Shown piece by piece: positions 11,201-19,400 of a DNA stretch of 26,518 bases. Numbering within the stretch: the first letter of the stretch is position 1; each line of letters opens with the position of its first letter. Position numbers and translations under genes: made by a program. This stretch comes from Pelargonium nanum (Eukaryota; Streptophyta; Magnoliopsida; Geraniales; Geraniaceae), in NCBI GenBank assembly GCA_036897485.1, contig JAYMTF010001080.1, positions 1 to 26,518 on the forward strand, in the 5' to 3' direction. The notes beneath the pieces were generated by a model. The model did no database searches and had not been told where the DNA came from. It saw only the letters and a list, made by a program, of their open reading frames with translations.

Positions 11201-11952
11201 GTCGCAGGTTGGTTTGCTTCTGCTTGAATCCCTCTTCCTTCTTGGTCATTTTTCCTTGTTCCACACCGGAAATCAAGCCGTCCTTCGCTGGGGAAAGAGT
11301 CCTACCATTCTTCACAAGGTCAGTAAATCTTTAGGCAAGCTGATGCCTCCACTTTACTTTATTGTAAATATAAATGAAAATGTTAACAACAGAATCTAAA
11401 AGCTGAGATGTAAGATGACAGGTATGTGATCTGCCTTTCGTGTTCTTCAGCGACCCTGAGTTGATGCCAGTCTTGGCTGGCACACTAGTTGCTGCTTGTT
11501 ATGGATGTGAACAGAACAAGGATGTGATACAGCAAGAGCTCAGTCTGGATATGATTCTTTCGTTGCTGAGATCGTGCAAAAATGTTTTGCCAGCAGTGGG
11601 ATCCAATCCAAACCTCGAAAATACGCTAATGGACAATTCCAGCGAATGTAGTAACCAACTGGGTCTAGAGTTTAAAAAACCTCAAGTAGACTCTCTGAGA
11701 CCCAGCCGTCACAGTGCGAAAAGCAGCCGGGTTTTGTTGGGTAAAGGCGGGGCTCCGGGAAACAACAAAGTTGGCAAGATTAGAAACCAAAGAGATAGCA
11801 GATCAGCAAAACCTAGTGAAGACTCGGCTTTGAAGCAAAATGTACCTGCTTCGGAAGCATTGATGTTGCACTATAGATACCCTAGGAGTTTCATGGAGAA
11901 AGCCGAGCTATTCTTTTCAGCAGGAACCAGCAGTATGGGTGATGCACCATGA
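2184..11952 (+). CDS. SCAPER: SCAPER homologue, complete coding region (8 exons, about 1707 aa)
   Basis: Joined exons are 2184-2243, 3178-4488, 4724-6535, 7363-8466, 9582-9686, 10466-10555, 11208-11318 and 11422-11952. All junctions are GT-AG and all are phase 0. Domains in order: an N-terminal segment with tryptophan-rich GSGWLEVKK; an acidic, low-complexity linker; the conserved SCAPER N-terminal domain near residues 372-490 (RERLWCFLFENLNRAVDEL); a basic Ser-rich linker; a long charged coiled coil near 700-936; and a helical C-terminal region (LPSNFEEVATAVLKVLNNLALLD; DPELMPVLAGTLVAACYGCEQ, shown here as separate family hallmarks). No signal peptide or clear membrane segment was seen. In animals SCAPER binds cyclin A and, with TTC5, recruits CCR4-NOT to ribosomes making tubulin; a like role in plants is inference. 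The ATG at 2184 follows four short closed uORFs and is in frame with the conserved start of exon 2. Length fits plant family members. The first three introns and intron 4 lack other exons that I can see. Confidence 0.93.
2482..2524. repeat. 43-bp near-perfect palindrome in SCAPER intron 1
   Basis: Every position from 2482 to 2502 pairs with 2524 down to 2504 around the central base 2503, apart from one T/C mismatch at 2495/2511. The outer arm is gccatgatttatt and the inner arm is gctgaga. It can form a long hairpin in either strand's RNA or a DNA cruciform. Confidence 0.9.
2591..2663 (+). repeat. 73-bp direct repeat in SCAPER intron 1, copy 1
   Basis: Matches 3035-3107 in the same orientation with three mismatches over 73 bp. 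The offset is 444 bp with no indel. The unit has no coding potential. Confidence 0.9.
2679..2856. repeat. Foldback (MITE-like) in SCAPER intron 1
   Basis: The arms 2679-2733 and 2801-2856 are imperfect inverted repeats (core ctatttgaatttgtgaag on the left; its complement on the right) around a 67-bp loop. The loop holds a tandem pair of cttatgaatcacaa. The structure lies inside the 371-bp segment bounded by the 73-bp direct repeats. It may be a small transposon remnant; no target duplication was identified. Confidence 0.6.
3035..3107 (+). repeat. 73-bp direct repeat in SCAPER intron 1, copy 2
   Basis: Second copy of the unit at 2591-2663. It lies 70 bp upstream of the exon 2 acceptor. A foldback lies between the copies. 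Confidence 0.9.
3178..4488 (+). CDS. SCAPER: SCAPER exon 2: acidic linker and start of SCAPER N-terminal domain
   Basis: This exon gives 437 codons after the acceptor ttttccag. It encodes a poorly conserved acidic region with two copies of an IK(W/F)GD-x-x-DD-type motif (about residues 141-152 and 166-175), then the first part of the SCAPER N-terminal domain (RERLWCFLFENLNRAVDEL, then a Glu/Leu-rich helix). It ends TCATGGGAG before gtaaac. Reading through the donor meets a stop at 4639-4641, so retention of intron 2 would truncate the protein. Confidence 0.92.
4724..6535 (+). CDS. SCAPER: SCAPER exon 3: end of N-terminal domain and long coiled coil
   Basis: This exon gives 604 codons after the acceptor gagtgcag. 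It opens with VRRMTTSPHRAEILSSSLEA, the continuation of the SCAPER N-terminal domain. A Ser/Lys-rich linker follows, then a WEDIL block near residue 664, then a long run of Arg/Glu/Lys/Gln heptads (about 700-936), the predicted coiled coil. The exon ends GAAATGATTAAG before gtaaat. Confidence 0.93.
7363..8466 (+). CDS. SCAPER: SCAPER exon 4: helical repeat-like region
   Basis: This exon gives 368 codons from FLDGKEPELQASRQAG to RLSAEQ. Leu/Ala-rich helices (QVTIHLLKLLRVVLFA; QNLLPPIIPMLSAALE) suggest an armadillo-like helical fold, which is inference. A Ser/Asp/Glu-rich insert of about 120 residues sits before the last helices. The acceptor is cacaacag and the donor is gtaact. Confidence 0.93.
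9582..9686 (+). CDS. SCAPER: SCAPER exon 5
   Basis: Thirty-five codons, GSNVLPSNFEEVATAV through KFMQRIL, between the acceptor ggtgcag and the donor gtaagt. The block LPSNFEEVA...VLKVLNNLALLD is one of the best conserved in plant SCAPER. The preceding 1115-bp intron contains nothing else that fits the family. Confidence 0.92.
10466..10555 (+). CDS. SCAPER: SCAPER exon 6
   Basis: Thirty codons, ARPDLRMEFFHLMSFL through WKAASDQ, between the acceptor ctgacag and the donor gtgatt. It continues the helical C-terminal region in frame with exons 5 and 7. Confidence 0.92.
11208..11318 (+). CDS. SCAPER: SCAPER exon 7
   Basis: Thirty-seven codons, VGLLLLESLFLLGHF through KSPTILHK, between the acceptor gtcgcag and the donor gtcagt. 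The hydrophobic Leu/Phe stretch is most simply a buried helix of the C-terminal fold; it is short of a convincing membrane span. Confidence 0.92.
11422..11952 (+). CDS. SCAPER: SCAPER exon 8 (last coding exon)
   Basis: 176 codons plus TGA. The acceptor gatgacag at 11421 is chosen over the stronger-looking ttcttcag at 11450, because only the upstream site keeps frame. It gives VCDLPFVFFSDPELMPVLAG, a block expected after ILHK; the downstream site would meet a stop within three codons. The tail is basic and Ser-rich and ends in a conserved-looking LMLHYRYPRSFMEKAELFF segment. Confidence 0.9.
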   Translation, partial: VCDLPFVFFSDPELMPVLAGTLVAACYGCEQNKDVIQQELSLDMILSLLRSCKNVLPAVGSNPNLENTLMDNSSECSNQLGLEFKKPQVDSLRPSRHSAKSSRVLLGKGGAPGNNKVGKIRNQRDSRSAKPSEDSALKQNVPASEALMLHYRYPRSFMEKAELFFSAGTSSMGDAP

Positions 11953-13373
11953 GTTGTGGTGCACTTGTTGCGACCAAAAGATGAGCCTCCATCGCTACAT
12001 GCATAACGTAAATGTCATCAGGTTGCGTTTGGTAACATGAGTTTGATTTGAAATGTTGTATTTCAAATGCAAATGTAATGTTTGAAAAATTATAGAATTT
12101 CAAATGACCAGGAAAAAGTTGTCATTTTGAAATATGATGTTGTGGGAATGTTGGATTTTTGCCAAATCCAAATTCAAATTTTAAAGTTATTCAAATGAAA
12201 CTGGTTCCTAAATACACCATTAGTGTATATAATATACACGTCAAGTACATAAAGTTCTTTTGGCCAGAGTTATATATGTTTGAACTATTATGTAATCACT
12301 GGATTCCCATTTGATTGTTGTGCTAGAGTTATGCATGAATTGAGTTGCTTGTATTGCACACATGTAGAGATCACAAGGTACTGCAACCCATTCATACATA
12401 TTTTAGATCTACGAACATTTCGTGTTGCAATCTTAGTAACCATGCTTTTATTTTGAAGTCGTATTCCAGATTATTTCAAATGCAAACATAAAATAATTAA
12501 ATTAATGAAATAGGCACTACCAAATAAGCAAACTAGAGAGGAAAAAAATAATAATGAAGAGAATCTTGAGAGAATGAAAATGAGAAATGTAGCAAATGAG
12601 TTCCAAAATTGGAAGAGTAGATATTTTACCCTTGTGGGAGGAGATATTTATACATAATAGATTAAATTGGTTATTGTTTGTGGCAAATGAGATACTATAA
12701 CATCATTTACTCAATTATGTCATCATATACCCAATTGTGATGTCATGGTGAGGTATGTGATGTCATGACGACGTGGCGGTAGGGAGCATGGTGACGCTGC
12801 GTTGGATCATTGATGATGTCAATGTGTTGAGGCATTAATGATCTCATCACTTGAGTGTCCTTGAGGTAGGGTCCTCAAGGAGAGAGCCAAGAGGCGATTG
12901 TCAACTTATTGTACCAGACACATGACGTTCACTCATGTTCATCTAAAGGGCGCAACATGGTGATTTAGGAGGTTTTCAATAAGACATATCTTATCTAGAA
13001 TTTTCATCTAGCGTTGCACATGACCTAGTTCATTACTTGATGGGAGAGCCTACTACTGTGTGTGTGGCTACCCATGACCAAACTTCATGTGTGGAGAGTG
13101 GGCATAGGTGTGAGTTTGGTATCCCACGAGGGAGGCTGAATAAATGAGCTTGTGAGGACCAACTATCATCGGAACAATTGACTTAGGGTGTTTACTCCTC
13201 TAAATTCCATGGAAGGAACTTAACTTCAAGTATGGGATACCTTCATTCCATTTTAAATAGCAATCAATGTATACATTCTTACATTAGCTTCGGATTTTAT
13301 GACAATTGTACAATTATGAATTGGAATGCAAAAACTCTTTCTCAAAACTCACTTCCTCGACTAACCGTCCATG
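11953..13373. other. Intergenic space between convergent SCAPER and ZRANB3-like genes
   Basis: Contains both 3' UTRs, the decayed MITE at 12025-12217, and from about 12530 to 13220 unclassified DNA. That stretch is locally higher in GC and looks transposon-derived: repeated tgtgatgtcatg words near 12740-12770 and an 8-bp-arm hairpin at 12859-12880. I see no gene there. The poly(A) sites of the two genes could not be fixed. Confidence 0.55.
12025..12217. mobile_element. Degenerate MITE-like inverted repeat downstream of SCAPER
   Basis: The left end gcgtttggtaacatgagt and the complement of the right end gtgtatttaggaaccagt share an imperfect 30-bp terminal repeat that continues into atttgaa. 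There is no clear target duplication. It starts 72 bp after the SCAPER stop, so it may lie in the 3' UTR and supply its poly(A) region. Confidence 0.45.
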
Positions 13374-13445
13374 CTATTTTTGATCTCCAGAGTATGCACT
13401 TCCCGGAACCCTCACTATAAGCTCATCCTCCGCTATGTTTTCTTC
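13374..13445 (-). CDS. ZRANB3: ZRANB3-like last coding exon
   Basis: Twenty-three codons plus TAG: EENIAEDELIVRVPGSAYS then GDQK. The acidic EDEL-(I/L)-V-x-VPGSAYS tail is the expected C terminus of plant members. The acceptor is gtttgcag. An undetected tiny exon in the preceding 683-bp intron cannot be excluded but is not needed for frame. Confidence 0.85.
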   Translation of the reverse strand, partial: EENIAEDELIVRVPGSAYSGDQK

Positions 13446-16400
13446 CTGCAAACCAAGCTATTATCGTAAATTAACCCACTAGTTCAACATACTGTAAGCT
13501 TGCAAATAAGGTAATTCTAATCCAAACTACCTTCCAAATGAACCATGCCAACATTGAGTTTCTTTCTTTCTTATGTATGTTGACAAGTACATGCACATTT
13601 TTAGGCTACCAAAATGCATCCAAGGCAAAACAAATTACTCATCCTAAAAGAAAAAACCACATGGAACCAACCAAATACTCCCTCCGTCCAAAATGAATTG
13701 TCAATATTATCCTTATAACAAGTTAGTATCCCTTGACACATGATCATAAAGATACAAGAGTAAATATACCACATTAACTATCTTCTCCTTTTTCTAAAAA
13801 ATAGAAACAACACTCATTTTGGGACGGAGGGAGTAATAACTAATAACTACACACAACCCATATCCAACTTTTGAGGACATATCATTGACTAATTATTGAT
13901 ACAGCTAAGCAAAATATATATTACTTTCTGGAGCTATTCATATGACACCTACAAACTTAATATTGAGGCAATAAATTATGCCCATGAACTAGATGTACCA
14001 TTAAACTTGTAAACCTAATCAAATTTGAGCAGACTTTTGAAAAGGCAAACAACATAGAATGCGCAAAGATGGAAAGTTTTGCTATATGAGATGGAGGGAA
14101 TAAACCAGGCCATGAACACAATGTATACCTTTAAATTAGTCTCAATCACTTCTGTGCTCTGACCATTTCTGAGATTTTTCATAATGGCTTTGAGCTGTTT
14201 CCTAGCTTTAGCTCTTGCTGAGCGCCGTTCGGTGCATTGTGCAGCAGTTACATCTGAATGGCAGGCCACACAAAGAGTTCTCATGTTTTCTAGCCGGCAT
14301 TCACCTAGAGATTTTTTTTTTTGTTCGCATCAGGAATATGTAGACAGTGATTAGTCTTCTCAAATTATCAACTTTAGAAATAAAAATTGCAAACTCAATA
14401 TCCACTGTATAGTGTGTAAAAATTGATAATTGCAAGTATCCTACTAGCTTCATCTTCACAGCTTCTGCTTTATATAGATTATTCAGATCTTTTATAATCA
14501 TCTTGTACTAAATGTTCTTCCTCTTTTGTACCGTAACATGAATAACTAGGTAAATTCCATTAAAGCAACCTTCTTTAGGTTCTTCAATATTACAACTCAG
14601 ACACAAAATGTGATGCATGCATCCAGCCACTAAAGGAATTAAAAAAACATAGGTTCTAACATAGAACTCGAACTGCTAAACTCCTTTGACAAATTTTTAG
14701 ATAATTTAAGGATGGGTATCTCATTTGATCAAATCTTATGCGCTGCAAAGTTGTGTTCATAATGGAGAGATAATGGCTGCACTAGCAGAATGCCTTTGTT
14801 ATTGAAACTTGATGACCATCACCAAGTCAAAATACAAGATTATGTATCAAATTTTTATCAGGAGTATCATACCTCCACCAAGATAAACAGGAACTATGTG
14901 ATCTGCATGCCACGCATTCCCTTCAGATGGATCATTCACCAGCTTGTCTAGCCTGAAGAAATCGAACACCAAAACTGTTGGGTAAGGACAATGAATTTCA
15001 TCTGGGAAGTGTAACAAAATCCCATTCTACCACAGAAATAAATTATGTGCCTCATCGAAGTGTTTGGCACATGTGCCAACATAGTGCTTAACAAAGATAC
15101 CCCTCAACAACTGTGAATGAATGCTCACCAAAGCATATTATTAGAAGCTATACAGATATTTTTACTCGAGAAGAAACTTACAATGTCTTTCTTGATGCCA
15201 CTTTTGGTGCTATTTTCTCAATATAAGAGTGCCGCCTTTCTAATGATAAAGGTTTCAGGTGCTTTACAAGTTGATGGCAATCTAATTGGCAATTTGTGCA
15301 CACCCCATGTTCAATTTCAAAAAGTTCCTGAAATCAGGTTTTGGTTAGCACTAGTACAAGTAAAAATGTATACAGAAATCAACACCCATAGAGTGAGAAA
15401 GATATACAAAAAGCTAAAATCTTATTCAACTTGTAACCTGTCGGAGGAATCTATTACTAGTTCTTAATCGATATTCTTCATAGCATCCAAGATTACAGAA
15501 AAGATCCTCAAAATATTCAGGTTTCTTCGCATTGTTGCCCCTGCAAATGAAGTAATTATAATTTACCTCATTTAGTTTCAACAAGAGATCAGTTATGGAG
15601 ACATACGTGCATGGTGTTTGGCAAAGTTTACAGAGTGGTTCATCTGTCACACTCCAAGCCTGAGTATATTCTTTCTCCTTTTTCCCATTTCCACTACCAA
15701 CAAGGACCTCTTTCCACACTGCATTTGATGGTAAAGGATTACTGATTTCACACAAAGGTGTAGTGCGTCGCTTGCTACCACCATGTAGCAGCCCCTGTTA
15801 TTTGATTCCCAGAATTGGTATCCAAGGCAAAGAGATATATCAGGCAGTACATTAAAGATATTAAAGTAATATGTTAAACTTATTTGCACAGGCCAAAGAC
15901 GGTGAAAAAAGGAATTTAAGTAACATACCCCACTATTGTGGTTAGCGCTTTCCTTCAAGTAGCACAACTCAGCAGTTAAAGGAAGCTGTAAAGGCTTTCC
16001 AAGTAATCTCCTTTTTTCAACTGGCCTTAGTTGATTCCATTCTTTAAGGAATGCCAGAATAGCATGCCTACAAGTGGGGTCGTCTTTGAGACAAGCTGTT
16101 TTCTGATTATTATCATTGGCACTGGGAGAACTTCCTGACTCAAGCTCCTCTGGTCGGAAATTCTCAAAGAGTGGACATGGTCTTAAATCTTTCCCTGGAA
16201 TACAAGAATACAAATGTATTCTTCCGGTATATTGGCTAATCTAAAAGCATGTGAACCAATAAGATAAATTAAAAATTAACAAACTGTTTGCATCATTCAT
16301 GAGCTAACAATGCCATATATCAAATTCTCAGAACATGAAATTGTACCAGTTATTTGAAACCTAAACTTGGGTGACTGAACGATTTGGGTTGAATGAGGAA

Positions 16401-19400
16401 CCTTTTCGCTTTGTTAAATATAGGAATATTGTATGGCTTATCAATGCATGCTATTGATCCAACATGGGATCTGTAAAATCAGTAAACTTTAAGGACGAAA
16501 CAAGAAACTGCTAAACAAAGGGATTAGCCCAGATCATATCAACTCTCAGAGGCTGATTTATATAAGCTTCCCACCATTGTGTAAAACTTCAATTCCACAA
16601 ATAAGCATACATTTTTGGGCTAGAGAACATGGATAGAAATTGTGGAATTAAAAAAAAAAAAAAAACTTTCAAAGAATGATATAGCTCCAAAGCAAACATA
16701 AAGTTTTGAACTATATTGGATAAAACCTGAAGTACATGCCATGAAACTTACCACTTACAAATGTGTGTTAAGAAAGCTTAAATCCATAAAGAATCTTATA
16801 TTTGTTGGATTGATATTAGATCCAATGTCAGTGTAAATAAGTTAAGCATATGCAATGAAATTGATTTTGCCACCTCATTAAATTGCCGTGCCACACATCT
16901 CATTTTATACAACCATGTTTGGCAAGGTTTAGCCAAATCAGATTATGCCACTTCAGTGCTAGTGAAAAGAATCTATGCACTACCAGTGGATGTGGATCAA
17001 AGTATCAAACACTCACTCATTTATATTTACAACACACATTCAAAAGCTAGTATTAAATTTATAAACTTGAATCCCATCAGATCGCTCATGACATTCTAGA
17101 GGCAAAACCTATGAATATCAATATATAATGGTTTAGCAACTCTACCATTCTTTTTCAATGAACTAATAAATTTCTGCATGCTAAATTTATGACATCAAAA
17201 GTATGTTAAAAATTTGCGGCCAAGTATATACGTTTTACCTCAAACCGAAGAGAATTTGCCAGCTTAGAGAAACTTGTATCAGTTTCAAGTGGCTGAACAA
17301 GCGGACCGTCATTTATTTCTCCATTATGTTGGTAGAAGTTGCAGTCCTGCACCGACTAACAATTATTACCTTCTATATAAGACTAAAGAGAGAATGAAGA
17401 AGTCATATGAGTGTTTGGGAATGAAATTTATTCAAGTCATACCTGTTCCGGTTGATCCTTGTTTTCACAGTCCATATCCCACTTACTAGAAGACACTCTG
17501 TCCGAATTTGTGACTAAACTTTCGGAAATATATTCTTCTATTTTTTGCTTTAAAGAGCTCTTCTGAATTTCTATCTCGGATACATCATTTCCTTTTCCTG
17601 CTATTTCATCATGCAGCTGAGAAGACTGTATACCCAAAGCTAATCCAGAGTTTGCTATCAAGGTTGGTTCTGCTGAGGATTCACCACATAAATCCTTCCC
17701 CAAGATATGATCTTGACAGCTTCTATCGGTTCTACCAGAAGTTTCTAGGTAAGATATACCTTCAACCTGCCAATCCAATTAAAGTGAAAAGCAATCTTGC
17801 AAATAAACATAATATCCTGGCCAAAAGTTGTCTGTGGGTGCAGATAAAATGGCAAAACAAGTACATCAAAGCATGAGTTTCTCTGTCAATGTGCATGTAA
17901 AATTTATCAGCCTGTCAGACGGAATAATTTTTTAAAACCAAAGTAAACCCCTTCTGAGCTTGAAGGAGTGAAGAAGGTTAATTTACAGACTAGAATATAA
18001 AAACTACCTGAAAACCCATGGTATTGGCAATGACAATTCAGAACTCAAGAGTAAGTAAGAAGCCGAGTCTTGTGAACTAAATGATATTAAAAGCTCATGT
18101 AACAATCACATCTTAGGTTTATCATGTAAACTATTACAAATAAACTTTAAGAACTGCCTTAAAAACAAGATATAACTTCTAAAGTGTAAATAGGATCTGA
18201 TATGTAATTGAGTTCAAGATCGCTAGTTAAATGGATAGCAAGAAATAAAAACATCACATGTCATCTTCGAATAATCAATATTATCTAGATGAATGCAATT
18301 CAAATCATCCTCTAAATATTGACAGTTCCAATTGGCTACTTGGAATCTCATTTTGACCTCAAAATCTCAAATTTTAATAGATAAACTATACACTTTATAA
18401 AAACTCATGTGCCTGGTGCATAGGTGTTACAATATTGCAATTAACAACACTTTTAAAAAATTAAGTGATTACCAAATTAATTGAATGAACATATAGTAAT
18501 CATAATAAAGCTATTTATTTTAGTTCTTCATCTTTTTATTTTTATATATTGTTTTATTTTAGGGGCGGCAAGATGGAGGCAGTACAAGAGACCATCTATA
18601 ACTTTATGTGTATCTGATCCAACTTCAAATTTTTAATTATGCTTTATATTAGGCTTTAAAAGGACATCTTGATGACGGCCGATCAAAAGTTTAATTAAAA
18701 TATCAGACTGAATTTAGGGTGAAAGTGATGCAGCCACAAGGTATCCTTACATGCCCCACACTATTGTTGGATCAAATAACAGATGCATACATTCCGAAAT
18801 GCAACACATGCAACCACGAAAGTTACAATAAAAATACAACAAACAAAATTTTGACACTTAATGCAATTTTTTTTTAACGTGACACTAGGGCTGTTCATTT
18901 TAGCCCGGACCCGGAAACCCGGACCGACCCGGACCGGTCCGAACCCCACCCGGATCAGATTCGGTCCGGTCTTGTGTTCGGTCCATGTAATATTTGGTCG
19001 GTCCGGTCCGGTCCGGGCCAAACCCAGATGAACCCGGACCCAACCCGGATATTAATATTTATATATATAAAATAGTATAATTACTTAAATGTCCTGACCT
19101 ATAATCTGATTTTAATGGAATGAAAGGTTAGTTTGGTAACTTTGGCTCTTACTTTGATTGAAATAGAGTCTTAGGGTTTTGTCTTCTTCATTTTTGTTAC
19201 TCTTCTTCTTGTGTGGCGGCTGTTCTTCTCCTTCAATTTTGGATGTGTTCTTCTCCTTCAGCCATGTATGGACGACGGCGAGCTTCAAATAGACCAAGAC
19301 GGCTATGTGTGTTCTTCACTTCACCAGCGAGAAGCGACGCCACCAACACAACGTCCGGTGTTGCGCGGTAACAGCAACGAGCAGCAAGGGCACGACTTGG

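Noticed and set aside
11440..11952. Acceptor at 11450 for the last SCAPER exon
   Set aside because: It looks strong (ttcttcag) but shifts frame and gives a stop at the third codon; the acceptor at 11421 keeps frame and supplies VCDLPFVFFSD expected in the family.
16213..16236. Acceptor at attag (16237-16236) for the substrate-recognition exon
   Set aside because: It would break frame; the acceptor five bases earlier keeps frame and adds the conserved ISQ residues.
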